A stretch of DNA of 64,000 bases, taken from assembly GCF_010550245.1 (NCBI RefSeq), contig NZ_JAAGLU010000043.1, positions 21,111 through 85,110 of the forward strand, given 5' to 3'. Below, piece after piece: positions 41,462-49,723 of this stretch (positions are counted from its first letter, which is position 1; each line of letters begins with the position of its first letter). Position numbers and translations under genes: made by a program. Source of the DNA: Streptomyces sp. SID12501 (GTDB lineage Bacteria > Actinomycetota > Actinomycetes > Streptomycetales > Streptomycetaceae). The notes under the pieces were generated by a model that did no database searches, was not told where the DNA came from, and saw only the letters and a list, made by a program, of their open reading frames with translations.

Positions 41462-42105
41462 GAACCGGCCAGCGACAGTTTCACGGCGAAGCCGATGAAC
41501 AGCGCGCCCGCCGCCGAGGTCGCCCCCGCCGACAGTCGCCGACGGCGCCGGAAGGCGGCGGCCAGCCTGGTCCCGCCGAATATCAGCGCGGTGAGATAGA
41601 GGAAGCTGGCGAGCTGGGCGAAGGCGCCGAGGACGACGAAGGAGACGGCCGGGTAGGCGTATCCGGGGTCGACGAACTGCACGAAGAAGGCGACGAAGAA
41701 GAGGATCGCCTTCGGGTTGAAGAGGCTGATGACGAGGGCACGGCGATAGGGCCGCTCTTCGGTGCCGACGGGCGCGTCCTGGACCTCGGCCTCTTCCCGC
41801 CGGGTGCGCCACATGCCCCAGGCGGCTCGCAGCATGCCGATCGCGAGCCACATCAGATAGCCGGCGCCCGCGAATTTCACGCTCCCGAACAGCAGGGCGT
41901 TCGTCTGGAGCAGCGAGGCCACCCCGGCCGCCGAGAGGATCATCAGCACGGCATCCCCGCACCAGACGCCCGCCGCGGCCGTGTATCCGACGCGGACGCC
42001 TCGACGGGCAGCGACGGAGAGGACGTAGAGCGAGTTGGGGCCGGGGAGCAGGACGATCAGGACCAGGCCGGTCAGATACGTGGGGAGGTCGGTTACGCCG
42101 AACAT
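41458..42105 (-). CDS. LysE/RhtB-family exporter
   Basis: 215 residues with about six membrane segments, ATG 42105. The family signature is PTYLTGLVLIVLLPGPNSLYVLSVAARRGVRVGYTAAAGVWCGDAVLM, then the central cytoplasmic loop with acidic/basic stretch (MWRTRREEAEVQDAP) and ALVISLFNPKAILFFVAFFVQFV. LysE/LeuE-type proteins export amino acids such as leucine or lysine. Convergent with the monooxygenase. Confidence 0.88.
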   Translation of the reverse strand: MFGVTDLPTYLTGLVLIVLLPGPNSLYVLSVAARRGVRVGYTAAAGVWCGDAVLMILSAAGVASLLQTNALLFGSVKFAGAGYLMWLAIGMLRAAWGMWRTRREEAEVQDAPVGTEERPYRRALVISLFNPKAILFFVAFFVQFVDPGYAYPAVSFVVLGAFAQLASFLYLTALIFGGTRLAAAFRRRRRLSAGATSAAGALFIGFAVKLSLAGS

Positions 42106-42142
42106 GGAGGGAGTGTCGCACAGGGGTACGACACCCCCAAGG

Positions 42143-42742
42143 TCAGCCGTCGAGGAGAGTGTCCACGGAGAGTTCGACCCGAACGCCGACCGACTCGGGA
42201 ACCAGCACGCTCTGGCCCCGCTTGAAGCGCTGCGGGTCGGGATACTTGCCGTCGACCGGGTCGGCGTAGAGGAGCACCTCGCCGTGCTTGCGGTCAGCGA
42301 CGAGGTAGGCGGGGATGCCTGCCTGGGCGTAGCACTCGACCTTGACATAGAGGTCGTCGGACCAGTTGGAGGAGGTCACTTCGACCACGAGGCGGAAGAC
42401 TTTCGGGGCGTAGTAGTTCTTCGTGACGTGGGCGTCGCGGAAGTCCTCGTCGACGACGGAGAAGTCAGGGATCGCGAAGTCCTCGGGCAGCGCGGGCAGC
42501 CGGAGGCCGACACCCTGAACATATTCATGCCCGGCAGCGACGATGCCTGCCAGATCGAAAGCCCTCCCCAGCTTCGTCAAAGACAGCGCGTGAGAGCCGT
42601 CCGGCGGTGGTGTCACAGTGAGCCTCCCCTGGAGAATCTCCACGCGGTGCCCGGGCAGTGCACGGGAGAGCTGGTCGGCGGCTTCGCCCAACGTCAGCTC
42701 GTGCTGCAGTACGGCCACGGCATCCTCCTCTTCAGGGGTCAC
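42143..42742 (-). CDS. Uma2-family PD-(D/E)xK nuclease-fold protein
   Basis: 199 residues. Typical Uma2 features: LPGHRVEILQGRLTVTPPP (strand with Glu), IPDFSVVDEDF (Asp), FRLVVEVTSSNWSDDLYVKVECYAQAGIPAYLVADRK. The family shares the restriction-endonuclease fold and is greatly expanded in Streptomyces and cyanobacteria, with no firm function. Stand-alone gene. Confidence 0.85.
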   Translation of the reverse strand: MTPEEEDAVAVLQHELTLGEAADQLSRALPGHRVEILQGRLTVTPPPDGSHALSLTKLGRAFDLAGIVAAGHEYVQGVGLRLPALPEDFAIPDFSVVDEDFRDAHVTKNYYAPKVFRLVVEVTSSNWSDDLYVKVECYAQAGIPAYLVADRKHGEVLLYADPVDGKYPDPQRFKRGQSVLVPESVGVRVELSVDTLLDG

Positions 42743-42960
42743 ACTTCACGAGAGTAACCGGGGGCGTGCGCTTTCCCCTTCCGATCACCCATTCGGATGA
42801 AACGCCCAGCTCAGGGGGCATCGGAAGGCGCGGCGGGCCTGTACATCGGTTCGACGGGTAGTCCTGGGGCCGACTCGCGCGTCATGGTGTGTGCCTCGGC
42901 GTAGCTTTCACGGGGGTTTGGCTGATGAGCTTCGGGGGGTCCGGCTTGCGTACTACGGGC

Positions 42961-43797
42961 ATGCGAAAGGTGATGTTCGCCGTTCTCACGGCTCTTGCCG
43001 TGGGCGGTTGCACGGTGCAGACCACGGACCCGGACGGCGACCCGCGGTCGCCCGTGCACATCCAGGTTTCACACCCGCCCGACGACAAACCCGGCGCCAC
43101 GACCGCACCGGCGCCCACTCCCACACCCACACCCAAGAAGGCGGACCCCGCGCCCTCCCCTCCCGCCGCCGTTCTCTGGTCGCGCGGTGACAGCGGGCGG
43201 GACGTGCGGGAACTCCAGGCGCGGCTGCGTCAGGTCGCCTGGCTCTACGACGGGCCGACCGGTTCGTACGACGATCTGACGGAGAACGCCGTCAGGGGCT
43301 TCCAGGGCAAACGCGGGCTGCCGCGCACCGGGCGGACCGACACCGTCACCTGGCAGCGGCTGCTGCGGATGACGCACGAACCGGGACAGTGGGAGCTGTA
43401 TCTGATGGGCGGGCAGCCGGCCGCCTATGCCGACCCGCGCTGTCTGACGGGCCGGGTGCTGTGCATCAGCAAGACGAGCCGGACGCTGCGCTGGATGATC
43501 GACGGCCGGACCGTCTCGACGGTGGCCGTGCGGTTCGGCAGCCAGTACACGCCGACCCGGGAAGGCGTCTTCAGCGTCTACTGGAAGTCACGGCACCACG
43601 TGTCGACGCTCTACGACTCCCCCATGCCCTACGCGATGTTCTTCAGCGGCGGCCAGGCGGTCCACTACTCCGCCGACTTCGCGGTCCGCGGCTACGGCGG
43701 CGCCTCGCACGGCTGTGTGAACATCCGGGACGAGACGGCTATCGCCGCGATCTTCGCCGAGGTGAGCAACGGCGACAAGGTCGTCATCTACTGGTGA
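42961..43797 (+). CDS. L,D-transpeptidase lipoprotein with peptidoglycan-binding domain
   Basis: 278 residues from ATG 42961. Lipobox LAVGGC (Cys17), then a Pro/Thr-rich linker and a PG_binding_1 domain (WSRGDSGRDVRELQARLRQVAWL, LTENAVRGFQGKRGL). The YkuD catalytic domain has VHYSADFAVRGYGGASHGCVNIRDETA with the catalytic His/Cys of SHGCVN. The enzyme makes 3-3 crosslinks in peptidoglycan on the outer face of the membrane. Earlier in-frame starts (42889, 42925) would precede the signal with an unlikely extension. Confidence 0.88.
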   Translation: MRKVMFAVLTALAVGGCTVQTTDPDGDPRSPVHIQVSHPPDDKPGATTAPAPTPTPTPKKADPAPSPPAAVLWSRGDSGRDVRELQARLRQVAWLYDGPTGSYDDLTENAVRGFQGKRGLPRTGRTDTVTWQRLLRMTHEPGQWELYLMGGQPAAYADPRCLTGRVLCISKTSRTLRWMIDGRTVSTVAVRFGSQYTPTREGVFSVYWKSRHHVSTLYDSPMPYAMFFSGGQAVHYSADFAVRGYGGASHGCVNIRDETAIAAIFAEVSNGDKVVIYW

Positions 43798-44077
43798 GGC
43801 CGTGAGCCTGCGACCGTGAGGGTGATCTGGGGCGCGGACGGGACCGGGGGAACGTGTCCCGCCCGCGCCAGGTGCACGAGCCGAAGGTACGGGGGGAACC
43901 CCCGGCTCTGTGCGAGGAACCGATGACCAGTCGGCTCACTTCCTACTGCGTCGCCGCCGCCGAAAGTGTCACACCCGGCGCGCGAGAACTTCGCCGGAGC
44001 ACATCGCCCGCGCGCATCTGCGCAGGTCGGAGCCATGCACCGCGGTGCGGAGAAGTGCGCTCCGGGGCGTACGGGGC

Positions 44078-45259
44078 TCAGGTGGCCGTCGGCAGCGGCA
44101 GGACGCCGTACGACGGGTCGGGGTCCGGCCCCGGTTCGTACTGGGGCTCGTCCACCCTGAGCGCGGTGAAGGTCGTCGGTGTGGGCGTCGGCTTCGCCGC
44201 TGCCCGGCTGCCGTGGCCCCCGCCGTTGCCGCTCCCGTGGCCGTTTCCGCCGTCGTCGCCATTGCCGTCGCCGTTGTCGCCACTCAGTCCGTTGCCCTGG
44301 CCGCCGGTGTCACCGGCGCCGTTCTGGCCGTCCTCGGCGCCGGTGTCTCCCCCGCCCGCCCCGCTGCCGCTGCCGGTGCCGGTGCCCGTGCCCGTGTCGG
44401 CGTTCGAGCGGACGTCCGGTTCGTCCCTCAGGGTGTCCTCGCAGTACTGGGAGACCTTCTTGGAACCCTTGGCCGCCTTCTCCAGGGCCCGTCTGCGCTC
44501 CGCCTCCAGTTTCTTGCCGCTGCGTATGTCGCGGCAGGACAGGGCGAGTGCGCTGCGCCGGTCGCCGGGCAGGTCCGGATCGGTGCGGGAGCCCTGTCCC
44601 GTGCCGGTCGGGCTGTCCTCGGGCTCGTCACCCCCGGCGGTGCCCTTGTCGAAGGAGCCCCCGGCCGTGCTGTCGGGCCTGAGGGACGGGACGCCCTTGC
44701 CCCCGGTCACGTCCGGCGACGGTGAGCCGAGCATGGGGTCGCGTGACGCGTCGGCCGACACCGTGGCGGCGGGGCGGCCGGGCTCGTGCCCGCCGAACGG
44801 GTTGGGCAGGACGCCGACGCCGGCGGCCATCGCGACCGAGCCGACCATGCCGACGGTCAGCGCGGCACCGAGCCCCAGCCGCAGAGGACGGCCCCAGCGG
44901 GCCGCGCGGGCGCCGCGCCGGTGGGAGGCACCGGAACGCCCGAACCCTCCCACCCGTACGAGGCCCATGTCCGAGCCCAGGTCCGACGCGGACGGCGTTG
45001 CGGTCGCGGGGGCAACGGTGGTGACGTCCGGGGCCGGGCGGGCCTTGCGGAAAGCGGCCAACGCGGCGGCCTCGCCCGGGAGTTCGGCGCTGCCAGGCGG
45101 GGTGTCCACGGAGAGCGCGCCCAGGGTCTTGGCGAGCAGCTCTGCCTGGTCGCGGGCTTCGGGGCTCACGGACTCCAGTGAGGGCTCCAGCGGTTCCCCG
45201 CTCAGCAAACGTTCCGCCGCAGCGCGGTCCAGCCACCTGTACGGGTCGTCGTCGGCCAT
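44078..45259 (-). CDS. Single-pass membrane protein coupled to an ECF sigma gene (putative anti-sigma)
   Basis: 393 residues. ATG 45259 overlaps the sigma gene stop (TGATG) with AAGGA upstream. The N-terminal cytoplasmic part (1-145) begins MADDDPYRWLDRAAAERLLSG and is helical and acidic. One membrane segment follows (LRLGLGAALTVGMVGSVAMAAG, about 155-178). Outside is a long Gly/Asp/Asn-rich low-complexity region with a small Cys-containing module (ALSCRDIRSGKKLEAERRRALEKAAKGSKKVSQYCEDTL). The topology and coupling fit an anti-sigma factor for the gene at 45259. The classical HxxxCxxC zinc motif is absent. Confidence 0.75.
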   Translation of the reverse strand: MADDDPYRWLDRAAAERLLSGEPLEPSLESVSPEARDQAELLAKTLGALSVDTPPGSAELPGEAAALAAFRKARPAPDVTTVAPATATPSASDLGSDMGLVRVGGFGRSGASHRRGARAARWGRPLRLGLGAALTVGMVGSVAMAAGVGVLPNPFGGHEPGRPAATVSADASRDPMLGSPSPDVTGGKGVPSLRPDSTAGGSFDKGTAGGDEPEDSPTGTGQGSRTDPDLPGDRRSALALSCRDIRSGKKLEAERRRALEKAAKGSKKVSQYCEDTLRDEPDVRSNADTGTGTGTGSGSGAGGGDTGAEDGQNGAGDTGGQGNGLSGDNGDGNGDDGGNGHGSGNGGGHGSRAAAKPTPTPTTFTALRVDEPQYEPGPDPDPSYGVLPLPTAT

Positions 45260-45930
45260 CACATGTCCTTCTGCGTCCGCGAACGCGTATGCGTCACACC
45301 GGCCGACGAAACCGCACGTCCCTGCGGTTCCCGTGGGGGCGGCAGTGCGTCGAGCGCGGCGGTCGCGTCCGGGTCCTCGCCGAGCAGCTCCGCGAGCCGT
45401 CTCAGCCCTCGGTGCGCCGCCGTGCGGACGGCTCCGGGGCGCTTGCCGAGGGTCTCGGCGGCGGTCTTGGCGTCGAGGCCGACGACCACCCGCAGGACGA
45501 CGGCCTCGGCCTGGTCCTGCGGAAGCCGGGCGATGAGGGAGAGGGTGCTGTCGGTGGCCAGCGACTCCATGGCCTCGCTCGCCGTGTCGGAGTCGGCGGG
45601 CCGGCCGGACAGCTCGGTCTCGTCGCCGCCTATGACGGGGCGGCGCCCGCGCATCCGTATGTGGTCGAGGGCTCGGTTGCGGGCGATCCGGGCGGCCCAG
45701 CCCCGGAACCGGTCCGCGTCCCCGCTGAACCGGTCCAGGTCGCGGGCGATCTGGAGCCAGGCCTCGGACGTCACGTCCTCGGCGTCCGGATCGCCGACCA
45801 GCGTCCGTACATACCCGAGCAGCCGTGGGTGCACCGAGCGGTACACAGTCCGGAACGCGGTCTCGTCCCCGGTCTGTGCCGCAAGCACCGCGGTGGTCAG
45901 CTCCGCGTCGTCCCCCTGCACCGCGCACAC
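45259..45930 (-). CDS. ECF sigma factor (paralogue 1)
   Basis: 223 residues. Region 2: DETAFRTVYRSVHPRLLGYVRTLVGDPDAEDVTSEAWLQIARDLDRF and FRGWAARIARNRALDHIRMRGRRP. Region 4: LPQDQAEAVVLRVVVGLDAKTAAETLGKRPGAVRTAAHRGLRRLAELL. It is closely similar to the product at 46402, so these are tandem paralogues. Its 3' end is coupled to the membrane protein gene at 44078, the likely anti-sigma. The start could be GTG or ATG at 45930; no alternative looks better. Confidence 0.87.
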   Translation of the reverse strand: MCAVQGDDAELTTAVLAAQTGDETAFRTVYRSVHPRLLGYVRTLVGDPDAEDVTSEAWLQIARDLDRFSGDADRFRGWAARIARNRALDHIRMRGRRPVIGGDETELSGRPADSDTASEAMESLATDSTLSLIARLPQDQAEAVVLRVVVGLDAKTAAETLGKRPGAVRTAAHRGLRRLAELLGEDPDATAALDALPPPREPQGRAVSSAGVTHTRSRTQKDM

Positions 45931-46207
45931 CTCAAGACCTCAGTGGATGCAGTTGCCTGTCGTCCGCAGCCTGTAGCGAAAGGCACGTTACGGCGTGAAA
46001 GCGTTCCTCGTCCATGTCCGTACAACGTGCAACTAACTCGTGATCCGGTGACGGTGTGACAGAAAACGCACGCGCGACGCTGTAGGAGATACGGGCCGCC
46101 GCGCGGCCCGTGCCGCGCGACGGCCGGGGCCTCTCCTGTGGGGGGTGGCGGCCCCGGTCGTTGCCATCGGCGGACAGCGGGACCCTCCTTTGTCGCAGGA
46201 CCCTCCG

Positions 46208-46405
46208 TCATCGCCAGTCGTCCCGGCGCCGGGTGCGTGTCACCTTGTGCGCGCCGGAGTCCCGGGCCAGGAGAAACGCGGCGATCGCCCTCCGCTCCCC
46301 GTCGCCGGTGGCGTCGTCGTCCCGTGGGCCTTTGCGCAGGGCGGCGCCGAGCAGCCCTGCCAGGTGCCCCCGGCGTCGGCCGCCTGCCGTGTCGTCGTCG
46401 TTCAT
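46208..46405 (-). CDS. Small basic protein coupled to ECF sigma gene
   Basis: 65 residues. ATG 46405 overlaps the sigma stop (ATGA). The sequence is MNDDDTAGGRRRGHLAGLLG, then AALRKGPRDDDATGDGERRA, then a C-terminal IAAFLLARDSGAHKVTRTRRR. No membrane segment is seen. Translational coupling to a sigma gene is the reason to accept it. It may be a short sigma-modulating protein or a degraded partner equivalent to the N-terminus of the 44078 protein (inference). Confidence 0.55.
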   Translation of the reverse strand: MNDDDTAGGRRRGHLAGLLGAALRKGPRDDDATGDGERRAIAAFLLARDSGAHKVTRTRRRDDWR

Positions 46406-46983
46406 GTCGGTTCCCCCAGTTGCCGGGCCAGGCGTTTCAGGCCCCGGTGTGCGGCCGTGCGTACCGCGCCGGGGCGTTTGCCGAGGACGCGGGCTGCGGC
46501 CGGGGCGTCGAGACCGACGACCACCCGGAGCAGTACCGCCTCGGCCTGGTCGGGCGGGAGTCCGGCGATGAGCCCGAGGGCGTACTCCGTGGAGAGGGTC
46601 TCCAGGGCCTGGTCGGGGGTGCTGTGCGGGCCGGGCAGGTCCAGTACGTCCGGTTCGAGCGGCGTCCCCTGGGGCCGGGTCCGTCTGCGGCGCAGCAGGT
46701 CGAGGGCGCGGTTGCGGGCGATGGTCGCCGTCCAGCCGCGGAAACCGGCGCCGTCACCCTTGAAGCGGCCCAGGTCGCGGGAGATCTCCAGCCAGGCGTC
46801 GGACGCCACGTCCTCCGCCTCGTCGCCGACGAGCCCGCGCAGATAGCCGAGGAGTCCGGGCTGCACGAGCCGGTACGCGACCGCGAAGGCGGCCTCGTCC
46901 CCGTCCTGGGCCCGCGCGACGGCGTCGCCCAACTCCGCGTCGTACAGCTGTACCCGGCGGGGTTTCCGTCGTCCCTGGCCCAA
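46402..46983 (-). CDS. ECF sigma factor (paralogue 2)
   Basis: 193 residues if TTG 46983 is used (GAGGA upstream; the open frame extends to ATG 47082 through an unlikely Arg/Gly-rich leader). Region 2: DEAAFAVAYRLVQPGLLGYLRGLVGDEAEDVASDAWLEISRDLGRF, FRGWTATIARNRALDLLRRR. Region 4: LPPDQAEAVLLRVVVGLDAPAAARVLGKRPGAVRTAAHRGLKRLARQL. It parallels paralogue 1 through most of its length. It is followed by the 65-residue overlapping gene rather than a membrane protein. Confidence 0.83.
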   Translation of the reverse strand: MGQGRRKPRRVQLYDAELGDAVARAQDGDEAAFAVAYRLVQPGLLGYLRGLVGDEAEDVASDAWLEISRDLGRFKGDGAGFRGWTATIARNRALDLLRRRRTRPQGTPLEPDVLDLPGPHSTPDQALETLSTEYALGLIAGLPPDQAEAVLLRVVVGLDAPAAARVLGKRPGAVRTAAHRGLKRLARQLGEPT

Positions 46984-47106
46984 GCGCTGTCCTCGTCCGT
47001 GCCGGCGTGGCGGCGTACCGCGTGCGAGTGCGGGTTCGGCTCCCCGTCTTCCGCCCCCATGGGCATCTGCGTCGCTCGGCACGGAAACGTCACTGCTGGC
47101 GCCGGT

Positions 47107-47235
47107 TCAGATCGTCGTGGCGTCCCGGCACAGCAGCCGCAGCGAACCGTGGCCGGCGAAACAGCGGCGGGCCTCGTCGACCGGGTCCCACAACCGCCCA
47201 TCGGCCGTACGGAGCTGATCGAGAACCAAGACAGC
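47107..47235 (-). pseudogene. Possible C-terminal remnant of a gene cut by a transposon end
   Basis: A minus-strand frame reads VLVLDQLRTADGRLWDPVDE, then ARRCFAGHGSLRLLC, to a TGA at 47107. Its sequence looks protein-like, but the frame continues upstream only as antisense of the transposon remnant. A protein-like stretch (TRAADHTHAFLDFE) lies on the same strand on the other side (47373-47440). It could be one small gene split by the element. No family recognised. Confidence 0.35.
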
Positions 47236-47254
47236 ACATGCACCTCCAAGCTTT

Positions 47255-47374
47255 GCGGTACAAACCGGGCTGGTTTCAACCCGGCTGGTGTTGATCGTGG
47301 AAGACCTGTTGGGTCGCTGACCCGCAGGCGGCGTGAGCCAGGAATCCCCCTGCTTCAACTGGGGGAGGATTCAA
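47255..47374 (+). mobile_element. Orphan right end of a TnpB-type (IS605 family) transposon
   Basis: 47265-47290 differs by one base from the tnpB 3' end at 23813-23838 (encoding RAGxNPAG). It is followed, as in the intact element, by GTGAGCC, AGGAATCCCCC, a small hairpin and GGGGGAGGATTCAA at 47374. No tnpB body or left end is present. It might still be a transcribed guide-RNA scaffold. Confidence 0.65.
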
Positions 47375-47508
47375 AGTCCAGGAAAGCGTGCGTATGGTCG
47401 GCGGCCCGCGTAACCCGATTCCGGCGACTGCCCGGGATCGGCGCGGGACCACCGCAGGTCCATTCCAGAACGATCACGGGAAAGCAACAGTGCCCCCGGT
47501 TCTTAGGG

Positions 47509-48084
47509 TCAGGCCCGTCCGCGTGCCCGTCGCGACACCACGGCGCGCAGGACACGCCGCCCCTCCGTCGACACCGCCAGCGCCTGCCGCAGTCCGCCGG
47601 AACCGTGGCCGGCGAGCAGTTCCAGGACGGTGATCTGGCGCCGCAGTTCGGCCGCCACGAGGGGCGAGATGCCCTCCGTACGGCCTTCACGGTGGGAGTC
47701 GACCGAGGACGGGCCGGTGGCGGAGGCGTCCAGGAGCCGGTGGATACGGAGGGCGGCGACAGAGCAGTCGTCGGCCCATTCGCGCAGGTCGGCGCCGGAC
47801 CGGGTGGCGGGGGCGGTGGCGAGCATCCGCCGGGCGAGGAAGGTGGCCTCACCCTCGGCGGAGGCCACGGGGGCGGCCGGGTCGTCGGGGCCGAGCTTGA
47901 CCCGGGTCTGTTCCAGGCGGGTCGCCCAGTCCTCGGCGTCGCTGCCGTCGGTGAGGCTGGTCCACAGGGGACGCAGGCTCTCGTCGTCACCGCCGAGGAG
48001 GGACACACACCGATCCAAACAAGCCAGTCCGCTGACTGTCAGGCCACGCTCGTCAGCGCCGGCGATCAGTTCCACCAGGCTCAT
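47509..48084 (-). CDS. Uncharacterised protein
   Basis: 191 residues starting MSLVELIAGADERGLTVSGL. It is mostly helical-looking, with a conserved-looking start ACLDRCVSLLGGDDESLRPLWTSLTDG and an Arg-rich end (VLRAVVSRRARGRA). No signal peptide, membrane segment or known motif. The run of polar helices without catalytic residues suggests a structural or regulatory role. It lies 75 bases downstream of another unknown gene at 48160 in the same direction, possibly one operon. Confidence 0.7.
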   Translation of the reverse strand: MSLVELIAGADERGLTVSGLACLDRCVSLLGGDDESLRPLWTSLTDGSDAEDWATRLEQTRVKLGPDDPAAPVASAEGEATFLARRMLATAPATRSGADLREWADDCSVAALRIHRLLDASATGPSSVDSHREGRTEGISPLVAAELRRQITVLELLAGHGSGGLRQALAVSTEGRRVLRAVVSRRARGRA

Positions 48085-48159
48085 GCAGGCCTCCCTCCGA
48101 GGGCGCCATCCCTTACGGTGCCCGTACTGTCCCTAGCTGCGTGCAACGTACCCGGAGCG

Positions 48160-48702
48160 TCACAGGGGCAGAACACCAAGTCGGTCGAGGAACCGGAAGA
48201 ACAGGTTTTCGGCCAACGGGTCGGGTTCCGAAGTCAGTACGTCGAGGAGCGGCGCGGCGTTCACCGTGTGGCCGGCCTCGGCGGCCCAGTCGACCGCGCG
48301 TCGGGCGGCGTCGCCGGGTTCCAGGAAGTAGTCGTCGAGCGTGAGCCCGGCGCCTTCCTCGCTCTCGGTCTCCCCTTCGCCCTGCCCGGCACCCAGGTAC
48401 CCGGCCATCGCGCCGCGCGCCAGACAGGTGGTCCACGCCCCGCTCGTGGGCGCCGCCGCCTCCAGCACCACACAGTGGCTGTCCATCACGTACCCGAAGA
48501 GCGCGGGCGCGCCGGTCTCCATGGCGAGCGTGTTCATGCTGCCGACGTCACCGTCGCCGCTCGGGTACTCCCACACCTGCCAGCCGTCGTCCCGGCGTTC
48601 GCGCGAGGTCAGCCCGTCGCGCACCGGACTCAGGGCGTCGGTCTCCGCGAGCGGCCGCTCGCTCCTGCCCACGATCAAGTAGCCCCAGTAACCCAATGCC
48701 AT
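48160..48702 (-). CDS. Uncharacterised protein
   Basis: 180 residues starting MALGYWGYLIVGRSERPLAE. It contains a strand-rich N-terminal half (WQVWEYPSGDGDVGSMNTLAMETGAPALFGYVMDSHCVVLEA) and a C-terminal helical part ending LFFRFLDRLGVLPL. No known motif or signal sequence. It probably forms an operon with the gene at 47509. I do not recognise the family. Confidence 0.72.
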   Translation of the reverse strand: MALGYWGYLIVGRSERPLAETDALSPVRDGLTSRERRDDGWQVWEYPSGDGDVGSMNTLAMETGAPALFGYVMDSHCVVLEAAAPTSGAWTTCLARGAMAGYLGAGQGEGETESEEGAGLTLDDYFLEPGDAARRAVDWAAEAGHTVNAAPLLDVLTSEPDPLAENLFFRFLDRLGVLPL

Positions 48703-48789
48703 CCCCCTGGCGTTTCGGTTCTGCTCGCACTGCCCGCGCCGAATACACCACAGACACGGCGAGTTGGCCAGGGATCCGACAATCGGACG

Positions 48790-49614
48790 TCAGACGCCCA
48801 TGGGGACAGGCCCCCGCAGGGCCTTCTCGTGCTGCATACGGGTCAGCCGGAGCACGACGAGGATCGCGAGGACGGCTGCCACGATGTCGACGGCATCGGA
48901 GACGAGCACCTGGACGACGGCACTGCGGATCTCGTCGGCCGTGTCGGCGCGGTCGAACGTGCCGAAATCCTCCGGGTTGATGAAGAGCGTGATGAGCCAC
49001 AGCGTCCACCAGGCGTTGACGAGCCCGTGCGGGGCGCGGGTACCCGCGGGGCTGCTCGCGTCCCAGATGTCCAGCATGATCCGGCGCGGGAACCACAGGC
49101 TGACGACCGGCACGAACCAGCACCAGCCCGTCCAGCCGCGCTTCATGGTGTGCCCGAACGGGTTGAACACCTCGGCGTTGACCCGTACACGCAGGAACCA
49201 GACGAGGAAGAAGACGGCCGCCGCGAAGAAGGCCGCCGTCTGCGCGACTCCGGCGGCGTAGTAGAGCGAGTCAGCCTGGTCGGAGCGGCGCATGAGGGCG
49301 TTGTAGCCGCCATTGCCCAGGCCGTCGTCCGCGAGGGCGCCCATCACGTCGTACATGTTGATGCCGGCGCCGACGGCGAAGAGGTCGGCGGCGATGACCA
49401 CGCCGAGCATGACGACGACGGCCTTGCCGATTCCGACCGGCGAACGCAGCCAGGCCGGTCCGTGCGGCTGGACGACGGGGCCGGTCGGTGCGGAAGCCGC
49501 CACGGGCGCGGGAGCGGGCGTCGATACGGGCCCGGGATCGGGATCGGCGGCGCAGCCGGAACACAGGCCGGCGGGCGTCGACGCCTTGAACACATGGCAG
49601 CGCTTGCAGAACAT
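48790..49614 (-). CDS. DUF4328 membrane protein with N-terminal zinc ribbon
   Basis: 274 residues. The N-terminal CKRCHVFKASTPAGLCSGC is a zinc ribbon, followed by a Pro/Ala linker. About six membrane segments follow, including KAVVVMLGVVIAADLFAVGAG, AAFFAAAVFFLVWFLRVRVNAEVF, WTGWCWFVPVVSLWFPRRIMLDIWDAS, and a terminal VDIVAAVLAILVVLRL. The central WCWFVPVVSLWFPRRIMLDIW is the DUF4328 hallmark. Function unknown. A terminator lies just upstream on the shared spacer. Confidence 0.85.
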   Translation of the reverse strand: MFCKRCHVFKASTPAGLCSGCAADPDPGPVSTPAPAPVAASAPTGPVVQPHGPAWLRSPVGIGKAVVVMLGVVIAADLFAVGAGINMYDVMGALADDGLGNGGYNALMRRSDQADSLYYAAGVAQTAAFFAAAVFFLVWFLRVRVNAEVFNPFGHTMKRGWTGWCWFVPVVSLWFPRRIMLDIWDASSPAGTRAPHGLVNAWWTLWLITLFINPEDFGTFDRADTADEIRSAVVQVLVSDAVDIVAAVLAILVVLRLTRMQHEKALRGPVPMGV

Positions 49615-49635
49615 ACGGATCCCCCGACAAGAAGC

Positions 49636-49666
49636 CGGGCGCGCCCCTTCCCCAGGGGCACGCCCG
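49636..49666. terminator. Hairpin between the hexosaminidase and DUF4328 genes
   Basis: A 12-bp stem with one mismatch (49636-49647 with 49655-49666), downstream of the minus-strand gene at 49724. Confidence 0.7.
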
Positions 49667-49723
49667 ACATACGAATACCTGTGCGGAACCTATGGTTCAC
49701 CCGGCCCCCGCGTCCAGCCGGTT

